DNA from: Typhlomys cinereus
Lineage: Eukaryota > Chordata > Mammalia > Rodentia > Platacanthomyidae
Reading direction: 5' to 3'
Assembly (NCBI GenBank): GCA_023101885.1
Contig: JALPQD010000636.1
Coordinates: forward strand, 226,001-290,000
DNA length: 64,000 nt
This document shows positions 22,358 through 33,200 of this stretch, piece after piece. The position numbers were made by a program, and so were the translations under genes. A model generated the notes under the pieces. That model worked only from the letters and a program-made list of their open reading frames with translations, was not told where the DNA came from and made no database searches. The first letter of the stretch is position 1, and each line of letters begins with the position of its first letter.

Positions 22358-23430
22358 ATGTTGTGGTTTAATGATGAAACTTTCCGATATTCTGGGAGGT
22401 CTTTGACTGTTTTCTTTGGTATGTACTTCTGGGTCTCTTGAGTGAAATGGGATTTCCCCATTTTGATAGTTGTTGGAAGGTCTTCCCTGGATTTAAAAGT
22501 ATTGGTGTTGTTTAATAGATAACTTGGGGTTACTTAGTGATGTTTTGTTTGTATGGTACCTGCAGTCAACTTGATGTGTCTATGTCCAGCTCTGGTTTGG
22601 AGGAGAAAGAATGTATGCTATAATTCAAGTAGAGTAGTGTAAAATTGGAACTCAGGTTTGGTAGGTGAAGTTGGGTTTCAGTACCAAAATAGCTTCAGGA
22701 GTATATGACAGTGGTGGGTATGATAGCTAGGAGTGGGGGTTAGAGTTCAGGGACAGAGGACAGATTTTGTGGTTTATTATGAATATGAGAGGGTAAAGGA
22801 CTGAAGAGCCTGTAGGGATGAGTGTATGGGGTGTTTGTGTATTGTGTGAAGGTTTTAAGCAGGAGTGGAAGTCACCTGAGGAAAATGGTAAATAAAAGGC
22901 TAACCTTTCTTATGGTTGGATGATAAGGCTGTGTTGCATTGAATGGTGAGGTTCTCAGATTCTCATTTAGATAAGGATGATCCACAACTCTTCATTTATA
23001 TGGTGTAGAGTATAATTCTGATTTTTCTCTTTTATTTTGTAATTAACAGGGGAAAACAGTTTAAAAGTTTCTGGGACATGGGCAGTGGTAGGACCTTTGA
23101 ACGGTACTGAGAAATATAGGCAGGAGTGAGATGCCATAGTATTTTTACTTCGGAAAGATTATATAACTTATTTTCTTGCTTTACCATGTGCGTTAAGTGA
23201 TTCTCAGTTAAATGAGATGAAATGAAAACTCATTCACCTGCAAGCAGAGTTGTGATTTAAAATTTGACCCTTGTGTCTTCTGTAAGTACAAACTGGAGCT
23301 TTCCTCTGTATATTATAACTTCTGAGAAATGAAGTAATATGTTCTTTGCTGAATAGGGCATTGGCATTTAATTGGTTATCTTCATTTTAATTTCTGTTTT
23401 TCGAAGTGATGTGTTATATTTTATTTTTTT

Positions 23431-25067
23431 CAAAATGTTAGTTTTGCCATATTTGACATATTGTGATGAATTCCTCATTCTTAATTAATGTTCAGTGTCC
23501 AAACATTGCAACGTTTTGACTATTTCTGAATCTAGACATTAAGCATGAATTAGCGCCAAGCTCCTGTATCATAATTCTGGCCCACAATCAATGAAGAGCA
23601 GCATTACACTAGCTTATGACAAAGAGTCACACATCCATTACTGTCTAGTTCTAAGGAGGACTTGTGACGCAGGACTGATGAAATCATCTGTAAACTACAT
23701 GAACTGTAATGGATTTTCAGTGGAATAGTGCCACATATGCTGATGTCATACACTGATGTTGATTTACTGACCCTATCCACTAGTAGGCTTAGGCATGGAG
23801 CATATGGAATGCACTAAGGATTAGGTTTCATAATTCCACCATTAAATTCCAGAGCAATATAACTAATATGTATTACCTCCCCTGACTAAGTGAATAAGGT
23901 TTGTGGTATGCGTGATTTTGGTAGTATAGAAGTAGAGAAAAACTTGTTCACACAGGATAATTCTAAATATGTTCATTCCTGACTTTTATGTCATAGGACC
24001 TTCACAGTCTCTGGTGTACACCGTAGACCACCTAATAACAGCTCTGAGATTGGCTCATACCAATGCCAGGGGCATAGGTAACTAGCAACACCAAATACAC
24101 AGGAGTGCTGAGAAAGGGACAAGAGGTACCTATTAGATCACAGGTCACTCTCAATATGCCAAAATACACCAACACCCTGAATCAACTTCTTCATCTTATC
24201 CAACTACCCAGGGAATGGTCCCACACACCATAAGCTAGGTCTTCCCCATCAATCAGACTATCTCCTCCAGGCTTGCTCAAGACTTGAGTCACCTTGCTAA
24301 TTCTTCATAAGTATATTTAAAGGCTCAGTCCTTAGTTGTCAAGTATTTACCTGTATTTACCATGCTTAGTGAGTAAGGATGAACTAGCATTAAGCTCCTG
24401 TATCATAATCCTGGCCCACAATCGATGAAGAGCAACATGATACTAGCTTATGACAAAGAGTCACACATCCATTACTCCTCTTGCTGGATTTGTCTTACTT
24501 TGCTTAATATCATGGCCCCCAGGTTTATTGAAGTTCTCAAACATTGTAGAACTTCCTTAATTATAAGGGTGTTCAGTGTTCTTCCATGCCATGTTTGACT
24601 TTCTGTTTGGCTAATGTCCTGCGTTATGGATGGAGAGAAGGCAGTTTAATTTGCTCCTACTAATAGGATGTTCTCAGTACAGTCTAGGTACCTCCATTAT
24701 ACTTTTACCATTTCAAATGTGATCCTCAGTTTGGAATGAGCTAAAGATATTACTACAATTATAATTCTTTTATAATGTAAACTATAAGGCCATCATTAAG
24801 TTTCAATGTTGAGGTTGACTACTTGTAAATAACAAAATATTTCTAATAAGCATAGAATTGAAAGCCTACTGACCTGCTTATCCAATATTTTGGTAACAAT
24901 CATTCAATAGTAGCTAGTCATACATGTTTTAAAAATGCCAAGTGGTTCGGCCAAGTACTAGAAATGTATTTTTTGAATGATCTTCAGCGGTGGCATTGCA
25001 TTATTGGAATTCATTACTATTTCATTTTTAGATATGAGCAATTACAAACCCCTTTTTCTGTAATTTC
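23431..25067. other. Unrecognised left part of the array unit, R1 copy
   Basis: No L1, SINE or coding similarity recognised. It contains a degenerate direct repeat of about 100 bp at 23539-23649 and 24378-24480 (landmark 'agctcctgtatcataat'). All frames are short. Equivalent stretches are 39787-41430 (R2), 51479-53130 (R3) and 63171-64000 (R4). Confidence 0.7.
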
Positions 25068-25525
25068 TGTTACATTTTTGTCATTTTTTTGCCTCATTAT
25101 GCAAGCTCAATAGGTACCCCCTACTTCTCCCTACCTCCTCCATTTCCCCTTGTTGTACCTCCTTTCAATATTCATCCCTTCTTACTCTCCACCCCCCAAC
25201 CGCTTTTCCTTCCCTCCTAATCTCTTGGTGCTTTCTGCTTTCTCTCTCTCCCAGCCTCCAGAACATCCATTTATGTGGGCACTGAATTTCCCTCTGAGTC
25301 GTCTACACAAGTGAGGGTTCAGGACACAGTGTCCTAGCTTGCAGCCCCTTTTCGGACTCCATTTTAGTATGGGAACTCTATTATGCCTGTTTAACTACCC
25401 TTGCCTTTAAGATCCTACTGCCTGAATCCTTCTCCCTTGTGATCCCTGCTAGACTTTGGGGGGTTGTTGACATGTCAGCTATTGTCCAGGTCAGGTGGGA
25501 TCCAATAACATTGTGGCTTGTAACT
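25068..25525 (-). mobile_element. Old L1 3' UTR fragment, R1 copy
   Basis: A T-rich end, 'caagctcaataggtac', then C/T-rich sequence and 3' UTR landmarks ('gctagactttggggggttgttgac') in minus orientation. It is diverged from the younger L1 3' UTRs and 5'-truncated. It is present in all units, so it is ancestral to the array. Confidence 0.8.
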
Positions 25526-25998
25526 TTTGAAAAAAAATTATTGTGAAAGTAAACAGTAGCAAAAGAAAGGAGGAAAACCCCATGACTTACATGCAAATTG
25601 ACTTGCAGGTGATAATGTCTAATAAGGTTGCTACAGATGCAAGTGAAGGAAGGTGACCATAATGGGAGGATGTTTCAGGGAATCCCACAGTGCCATGTGA
25701 GTAAGGTTGATGAGCCAGTGATCGAGGGAGAAAATGTTTTGAATTGCAAGAGAAAAATTCACTCTTTCTTTCAACGAACATCCAAATCTCCACTCCTTCA
25801 AGTACTAACTACTTCAAAGGGTAGGTTAGTATTCATTAGCAAACAATAGGCAAAGACTTGTACTTTTGTAGAGTGTTTATTTTCTATGAGAGAAACAGAA
25901 TAAATATAAAGTAGCATGTCGGTACATTGCTTTATGTTTGATTTGGGTGAAAGTGTGGAAAGGAAAATAAACAGAAAAGAAGGCAGTTAGAACCTTTG
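25526..25998. other. Unrecognised unit sequence, R1 copy
   Basis: A moderately complex sequence with no family recognised. The minus strand holds an open frame at 25793-25587 (68 codons, starting MEIWMFVERK). R2 and R3 have an 84-codon version with identical N-terminal wording. I do not recognise the product and see no splice or promoter context that makes it a gene. Confidence 0.5.
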
Positions 25999-26655
25999 AA
26001 TTACTCTTATAATAAATCTCTAGTTTAACAGCTTGTTATCTCTTGCCAGGGGGTGACATACAATACCCATCATGATGGAGTGAAGGACATTGCAGGAGCA
26101 GCAAAACAGCAAAAGAAAATCAACAAACAATAATCCAGAACTTCAGTGACTCTATACCCTGATGCTCAGGGAAATTCGCGGAAGATTGGGCGGTAAGACT
26201 GTAAGAGCAAAAGGATGGGAGGAGCAATGATATGCAAAATACTCCACACAAGTTAGGGCGTAAGCAATCATAATTGGACTTTTCATGCCCTGCACAATGT
26301 CCAACACACTATCGACCCCACAAAGTCTAGCATTTGCTAAAGGCACCAAGATCCTTGGAGGCAAGGGATTGACAGCCACAGTAGTGTTCCTATGCTTAAG
26401 GGGAACATGGGAAAGGGTTCAGGGAAATGCCACTGGGTACTAGTACGTCATCGGAGAGGAGGGCCCAGAGGAGAGTCAGGCATGCACAATAAAGGACTCT
26501 CTGGGAATTGGGGCGGGAAGCACTGGGGGATGGGGAGGGAGGGGTGAGGGGAGGAGGAATAGGGGTTTCGGGGGGAGGAGGAGGGAGCGAGGGAACCAGT
26601 GTACCTATTAAGTTTGTATGCGCAGAAATAATAATAAAAATGTTAAAAACAAGAA
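25999..26655 (+). mobile_element. Private L1 3' UTR insertion in R1
   Basis: A plus-strand L1 3' UTR from about the 'ctcttataata' region to the G-rich tract, AATAAA and an A-rich tail. R2 (near 42350) and R3 (near 54050) read straight through this site. The TSD is not clear, because both flanks are A/G-rich. Confidence 0.9.
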
Positions 26656-27055
26656 AAGAAATATGAAGTGAACATTGATCTTAAATGTGCTGTTCTCCCT
26701 TGTGTTGTCTTTGTGAAGTGTCAGCATGTATGTATGTGATAGTGTCTTCAGTGCACAGGGGTCAGAAGGTAGTTTTCCTATCTTAAGCCTGGAGTCATTT
26801 CCTTCCATTGCTTTGGCCTTCCAAATTCTGACTAAAGGTTCCTCTGTAGCATTCATCCCTGATGCATGAAAGAGCCAAGGGTCTTTCAGTAGGACTGCTT
26901 TCCAGGTAGTAATCATGGATTTTCAAATTAAAAGGCCCCTTCTGTTGTGTCCACTAAATCTTGTGGCCATGATTTTACTGAGCCGGAGACCATCTGGCAT
27001 TTTCCAGGTCACACTGGCAGATTAATATTCTGCTCACTTGTTACCTAAGAGGTTT
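26656..27055. other. Unrecognised unit sequence upstream of the core, R1 copy
   Basis: Single-copy-looking sequence matching 42360-42755 and 54060-54450. Short open frames occur on both strands (for example 26916-26608 minus), but none is recognisable. R1 differs from R2 at about 8 positions in 165 bases at 26890-27055, a useful contrast with the following block. Confidence 0.5.
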
Positions 27056-27509
27056 TAAACGGGCTGGCATGCACATAAGGGGAACCTGCATTTAGTTCCA
27101 GCAGGGGACGAAAGGACTTGGAGTATAGAATCATAGGGAGAAGTCACCTGACCCCACTGGACCAATCATAGTCCTCCAGCAGCCCCTATCCCTTGTGACT
27201 GTTGGGTGTTGGGAAGTAGACGCCATCACGCCTGTTGGTGGCAAGATCAAGAAAGAAAAGCTTCCTGCTCTTCAGTTCTTCAAAAGTGAGAAGATTTTTC
27301 TCTGCTCTTTCCTTTGGGCAAATTACTAGGGTATCTTCTTATTAATTCAACCAATTTGGAGCTGAATTGCCTAGCGCTAAATTCCGGAGATGAGTCGGCA
27401 ATCTCCTCAGAGTATCCCCTCGGTTATCAAAATTAGGCAGGCACCTAGTTTATTCTGTGGTTCATTTCATCCTTTCTCATAGAATTCTTCAAACATCTGT
27501 TTTCCCCTT

Positions 27510-27650
27510 CCACGACTTATATTGCTGTGTGGGACTTTGCGTCAACCTGTAGCGGGACTTCGCGCCAACCGTTAACGGGACTTCGCGTCCACCTGTGGCG
27601 GCCATTTTCAGGGCTGCCGTAGGATTTTGAGTTCGGATGCCGTGAGACCT
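27510..27650. promoter_or_regulatory. CpG-rich promoter-like core, R1 copy
   Basis: Three tandem 23-bp repeats at 27531-27553, 27554-27576 and 27577-27599 share 'gggactt.gcg.c.acc'. Repeat 2 holds TTCGCGCCAA, whose complement TTGGCGCGAA fits the E2F consensus. Directly after them, GGCGGCCATTTT at 27597-27608 fits a YY1 site. CpG is dense here against an AT-rich background. A CCAAT motif (gaccaatcat) lies further left at about 27160. Promoter function is inferred. If YY1 positions the start, transcription would run rightwards. Confidence 0.5.
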
Positions 27651-27955
27651 CTCGTGTTCCATCTCATTCGAATCTTCCCTTGGTTATCTCATGGTATCCT
27701 TTAAAAATAGTAGTGATTGTGTGTATAGTTATTTATTTCCCTTTCTCTTTTATTTAATTTCGTTCAGAAAACTGTACTTGTGTCTAAAGTACAAAGCCAT
27801 GCTCATTTGCTGGCTTTTCCCAGGCTGCGGTAGGATTTTGAGTTCTAAGGCTGAATGGCTGTGAGACTTCATTTCAAAAAAGTTTATAGGCCTTGTATTC
27901 ATCTCATTTGTTTGTCCTTAGGTTTCTCATGACAGCCTTTGAAAATAGTAATAAT
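27602..27955. repeat. Local direct duplication downstream of the core, R1 copy
   Basis: The segment starting 'ggctgccgtaggattttgag' (about 27612) recurs as 'ggctgcggtaggattttgag' at about 27823, about 211 bp later. The copies match over roughly 110-130 bp. Each has a GTGAGA at a matching place (27642 and 27860), which could act as a splice donor. The same arrangement occurs in R2 and R3. Confidence 0.75.
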
Positions 27956-28059
27956 TTTTTCCAATCATGCAAGGTGCTTGTGTGTGTGTATGTGCCTGTG
28001 TGCATGTGTGTGCCTGTGTGTTCGTGCATGCGTGTGTGTTTATATATATCGTTTTCTTT

Positions 28060-28778
28060 TTTAATTCTATCTTTATTGAGATGGGTATTAGCATAATATT
28101 ATCTTCATAGAAAGGATTTGGAAGTGTTCCTTCCTTTGCTATTTCACGGAATTGTTTAAGGAGTCCTGGTGTTAGTTGTGCTTTAAATGACTGGCAGAAT
28201 TCTGCACTGAATTCATCTAGTCTTCAACGTTTTTTGGAGGGAAGGTTGGCAATTACTTCTTTAATTTCATCATTCATTATAGGACAATTTATGTAATTCA
28301 GCTCATCCAGATTTAATTTAGGTATGTTTTGTCTACTTAGAAATTCAGTCAATTGTTTCTGATTATCAAATATTGTGGAGTATGTATTTTTGAAATAGGA
28401 TCTTGTAAGTCTCTGAATTTCCTTTGTATCTGTTGTAGTAACTCCATTTTCATCTCTAATTTTGTTAATTTGGGTTTTCCCTGTTTTGGATTTGGTAAAT
28501 TTAGCTAAGGGTTGATCAATCTAACTGGTTTTCTCTTTTTCTTTTGAAAGAACCAGCTCTTTGGGCTGGAGAGTTGGCTCAGGGGTTAAGCCTCTGCCTT
28601 GCAGGCCGAAGGTTCTGAGTTCAGATCTTAAACCCCACATATAGAAGCCGTGCAGAAGCAGGGGCAGTCTGCGTTTCTGGTCCTGGTAGGGCAGAGCCTG
28701 TGAATCCTAGGGCAGAATAAACAAGGAGAGGTGGAGGTGGCCATGGTGATTACCGAATTAACCCATTGTTCTACACAG

Positions 28779-28811
<33 letters not shown>

Positions 28812-29890
28812 ATTGAATAAATAATAATGAAAAAAATAATTTCAAAAAAAAAAAAGAACCAGCTCTTTGTTTGGTTGATTGTTTTTATCATTATCCTTAT
28901 CTCAATTTTGGATATTTCTCCCCTGATTTACTGATCTCTGCTTGCCTACTGCTTTTGGGATTGGATTGCTCTTGTGTAACTAAAGCTTTAATTTTCATTG
29001 TTAAGTTATTTACTTGTGACCTTTCCTTTTCTTATTTTTTATTTTTTTTTGATATAGGGTAGTGTAAACTTACCTCTTAAGACAACCTTCACTGTGTCCC
29101 AGAGATTTTGATATCTTGTATGTTCATTGTCATTCACTTCCAGGAATTTTTGAATTTCCTTTTTCACTTCTTCCTGAACCTTTTCCTTGTCAAGCATCAT
29201 GGTATTGAATTCCCAATAGTTAGAGTATTTTCTGGCATTTGTTTTGTTGAGAGAGTTTACCTATATTCCATGGTGGTCTGGCAAAGTAGAGAGTATAACT
29301 GCCACATTCCTATGTATTGGAGATTCATTTTTGGCCAATTTTAGAGAAAGTTCCTGGGCTGCTGAGAAGAATTTGTATTCTTTGGTGTTTGGATGAAAGG
29401 TTGGGTAGACATCGGTCAGGTCCATTGGGATAATAGTTTGACTCAGCTTCAATGTGTCTCTGTTGTGTGTTTGGCCTGTTGCCCTGTCCAACTTTGAGAG
29501 TGGGATATTGAAGTCCCCTACTATTATCATTTGTGAGGTGATTTGTTGTTTTAGACATTGTAGTGTTTGTGCAATGAACGTGGTTAACCTTATATTTAGT
29601 GTATACATGTTCAGTATTGTGGTGTCTTCCTGAATAATTGTTCCCTTGATTTGTTTTGGTTGAAAGTCGATTTTGTCAGATAGTATAATTCCTACATCTG
29701 CTTGTTTTCTTGATCCATAAGCTTAAGTATTTTTGACTAGCCTTTTGCTCTGAGAATGCCCCTGATTTTCTGGTTGAGATATATTTCCTGATGGAAGCAG
29801 ATTGATTGGTTGGGATTTGCAATCCATGTTTGTATCCTGTGTTTTTATTTTAATGAGTTAATTCCATTTTCTTTTAAAATTGTAATTGAG
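28060..29890 (-). pseudogene. L1-7 ORF2 fragment, R1 copy, split by a SINE
   Basis: On the minus strand this covers ORF2 from its N-terminus (about 29865) to the early RT domain (landmark 'AKEGTLPN' near 28130). The endonuclease stretch with GDFNIPLS is open at 29608-29261 for 115 residues. The 3' half and 3' UTR are missing. A plus SINE at 28564-28852 interrupts it. Confidence 0.87.
28564..28852 (+). mobile_element. Private tRNA-derived SINE of R1, with TSD
   Basis: The head 'gggctggagagttggctcag' is followed by the same body as the SINE at 20207, a CA repeat and an A-rich end. A 17-bp TSD (aaagaaccagctctttg) lies at 28547-28563 and 28853-28869. R2 (44210) and R3 (55905) show the empty site. 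Confidence 0.93.
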
Positions 29891-29922
29891 AAATGACTGT
29901 TGATTCTGTCATTTTAAAAGCC

Positions 29923-30203
29923 TTTTATTCAGGGTGTTTGTGTGTGTGAGAGTCCTCGTGCGGGTGTGTATTAGAAGGCACTGCGTGGCCCTGTGGAGGA
30001 CCAAGGTTAACTTTGGGAAACATCATGGATTATTTCTACATCCTTCTTGCTTTACTCTGGGATTTCCGAGGCTCTACCCACCAGCACTGGAAATGCAGGA
30101 CGCTGCCATTTTTGCCTGGTGTTTTTATGTGGCACCTGGGATCCGAACTCAGGATATTCTGCTTGTGAGACAGTCTTAACACCTGAGCCATCTCTCCAGC
30201 CCC
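29923..30203 (-). mobile_element. tRNA-derived SINE between L1-7 and L1-8, R1 copy
   Basis: The R1 counterpart of the ancestral SINE in R0, with its head at 30203 and TG-rich tail at the left. The TG run here is shorter than in R0, R2 and R3. Confidence 0.9.
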
Positions 30204-33200
30204 GGAAGCAATTCATCCTGATTCAGCTTTGGTACATTGTATATGTTTAGAAATATATCCACTTCTTCCAGATTGTCAAATTTTGTAGAGTATATATTTT
30301 CAGTTTGTGTCCTTTTAATTTTCTGAAATTCCTTCATATCAGTTGTAAAAGAAGTTTCATCTCTCATCATATTAATTCTGTTTTCTCTCTTCATTTTTAT
30401 CAATTTGACTGTGGTTTTCTCACTCTTACCTTTAAAAAACAATATTTTTGTTGATTTTTCTGTATTTTTTAAAATATCATTTATTTCCCCCTTATTTATC
30501 TTCTTATCTACAATTTTTGAAATTGGTTTCTTCTTCTTTCCCTGGAACTTTAATTTGCATTGTTACATTATTTGTTTGTGCTGCTTCTATTGTTTTCATG
30601 TCCGTGGTTGAGTGCTAATAACTTTCTTCTTAGGATAACTTGTGTCCCACTGTCATAGTTAAGAACAGGTGTCAACTTGACTCTTAATGGTTTGAGCTCT
30701 GGGCACAGTTGTAGAGAGTTGATGGTTGAGTTAAGCCCAGAGCTGAAGGAGATTGTCTAGCTGCTGGGGAAGACCCAGCCCATGGTGGGTGGGATTAGGC
30801 CCTGGATAAATCAGAGAGAGCTGGTTGAGAGAGTTGGCATCCTTCTGTATACTTGGCCAGACATGCTGGTCTGGCAAGTAAGGATTGTCCATCTCTCAGC
30901 CGTTATGGTGGCCAGTTCCCTCGGCCCTAGTGTTGGTGTGTGCTCTCCTGTCAAGCTTCACTATGAACTGTAACCGGACTATCGTAAGAAAGTAAACTCC
31001 TTGTTCCCTTAAGCTGTGTGATGGTCATTTATCAGCAACAATGTAGGCAAACTGCAACACCCACTGATTTGTGTATGTTGAGCTTTCGTTATCATTGTGG
31101 TCTAGAGATTTTTTAATATCCATTTCGATTTCAGCCCACACCAATATTCTATTCAGTAACATGTTGTTTAGTTTCCAAGCATTTGTTTGTGTACTTTCTG
31201 CTCTGTTTACCTTATGGATATCTAGCTGTATTCCATGGTAATTAGACAGAATGCCGGGCACAGTCTCAATTTTCCTGCATTTATGGAGGGTTTTTTTGTG
31301 TCTGAGTAAGTCGTCACTTTTGGATATAGTTCCATGTAGTGCTGAAAAGAATGAGTATTCCTTAGTGTTGGGAGGGAAAGTTCAGTAGACGTCCGTCTGG
31401 TCCCATGTGTCTCTGTTTGTTTAGTTTGTGACCCTTAAAACTGTTTGTTGATGAGAGTCAGTTGCTGGATACTTCTGTTATTGTTATGTTTCGGTTAATT
31501 TTTTGTTTCATAGGTTTTAGTGTTTAACCAGTGTGCATGGTCATATATTCAGTGTGCATGTTAAGAATTGTGAAATCATCTCGCTGGATTGTTCCTTTAA
31601 TAAATGTGTAATATCCCTCTATTTCTGTTATCATTTGTTTTGGTTTGAATTATATTTTATCAGATACTGCAATAGCAACTCCTGCTTATTTCCTATTTCC
31701 ATTTGCTTTGCAGTAACTTTGATCACACCTTCACCCTGATATAGTGCCTGTTTTTCATGGTTAGGTCTGTATCATGAGGACAGTGAATTTTTAAACCACC
31801 TGTTGGCCTCTGACTCTTGTTTAGGAAGTTCAGTCCATTGATACTTAATTCTGGGCTTGTGATATATTTATTTTTTCCCATCAGTTTGCAAATTTTGTGC
31901 TTTTTAATTTGACGGTACTTTTTTAGTGGTTGTGCAACATTATTTTTCCATTCTGGCCTCTTGAGAGTGTTTATCAGTTTTTAAGTTTTTAACATTTTGT
32001 TAGCATTTTCTGCAGATTTGACTCGGTGGCCACATCAGCCTCAGATATATTTTCTCATAGAAAATTTTTCGTTCACTTCTAATAATAACTGATAGTTTAG
32101 TTGTGTGTAGGTGCCTGGGTTGGCATTCGTGATACTTTATAACTTGAAATATCTGTCTCGAAGCTCTTCTGACTTCGGTTTTCATTGAAAAATTTATTAT
32201 TTTGATAGGCTTGCCTTTAAGTGTCACGGCTTTTCTCTTTGGCAGCTCTGAAAACTTTTTCTTTTTTCTGTATCTGCAGTGTTTTGATGATTACTTCTAA
32301 TGTGTCTCTATTCTTATAACTTATGATTATTTTTTTTTGGTATACATCTTATGGTTGGATAAGTAACACTTTATGTGTAGAAAATTTTTGGTTATGCTGC
32401 TGTGGGAAATATGTTCTAGATGGTTTCGTGGTTTTCTTGTTCTGGAACTCCATGAATGTGTAAGTGTGGCTTCTTCCTCATGTTCCTATTTTGTTCTCCC
32501 ATCTTATGCTCCAGTTCTGATTTTCTATGTTCTGCTTGATCAGTTATTTTGGTGAGACTCTCTACTGAGGTTTCTTTCGTACTCAGTTTGGTTTTTAGTT
32601 CAAATTTTATTTTGCTTTGGGTGTCATACACAGTTCTATGCGTACTTTGATTCCTCCATTATGTACTTCATCCCGTTTAGCTGCTTATTGTTTGCCTGTT
32701 CACATTTCTTTATGCTATCATTCATTTCCTCTCATAATTTGTCTTGTTACTTTGATTTCTTTGATTGTATTAGTAGCACACTTTTGGAATTCATTATTGT
32801 TTTAATGGCTAATTTCTGAGAAATTGTGCTCATTGGGATCTATCATTACTAGATTGGTTTTTATGCAGGAGATATTTTTTCCTTATATTTGGCGTATGTT
32901 GTGGTTTAATGACGCAGCTTTCCCATATTCTGGGAGCTATTTGACTGTTTTCTTTGGTATGTACTTCTGGCTCTTGTGAGTCAAATGAGATTTCCCCACT
33001 TTGATAGTTGTTTGAAGGGCATCCCTGGATTTGAATGGATTGGTGTTGTTTAAGAGATAGCTTGGGATAACTTAGTGATGTTTTGTTTGTATGGTACCTG
33101 CAGTCAACTTGATGTGTCTATGTCCAGCTCTGGTTTGGAGGAGAAAGAATGTATGCTATAATTCAAGTAGAGTAGTGTAAAATTGGAACTCAGGTTTGGT

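Larger units (their letters stand above)
18525..23430. repeat. Tandem array unit R0 (partial, most diverged)
   Basis: Colinear with the right-hand half of units R1-R3: L1-7 ORF2, SINE, then L1-8 ORF2, ORF1 and 5' UTR. The left half of the unit, including the promoter-like core, is absent. R0 has a private plus-strand SINE at 20207-20484 and an 18-bp local duplication at about 18883-18918. Spot comparison shows it is more diverged from R2/R3 than those are from each other. Confidence 0.88.
19779..23430 (-). mobile_element. L1-8, R0 copy: ORF2 N-terminal half, ORF1 and 5' UTR
   Basis: On the minus strand the order is 5' UTR (about 23430-22358), ORF1 (22357-21455) and ORF2 from about 21325 to 19779, interrupted by a SINE at 20207-20484. 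ORF2 stops abruptly in the region just before the RT domain, at KLNQDKLL, so the 3' half is missing. Frames are broken throughout. The outer 5' UTR boundary is a guess, because this sequence grades into the unrecognised start of the unit. Confidence 0.8.
27056..28270. other. High-identity block shared by R1, R2 and R3
   Basis: By eye this block differs from R2 (42754-43975) by about one substitution upstream of the TG repeat (27215), the TG repeat length, one substitution and one T-run length in the L1-7 part. Both flanks change abruptly to several percent divergence. It contains the CpG-rich core, a local duplication, a TG repeat and the first 200 bases of L1-7. Confidence 0.8.

Noticed and set aside
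27531..27599. CRISPR-like or satellite array
   Set aside because: Only three contiguous 23-bp copies without spacers, and no longer array nearby.
27961..28050. TG/TGTGCC run as a Z-DNA regulatory element
   Set aside because: Microsatellites of this kind are common, and the length varies between units, so function cannot be claimed.
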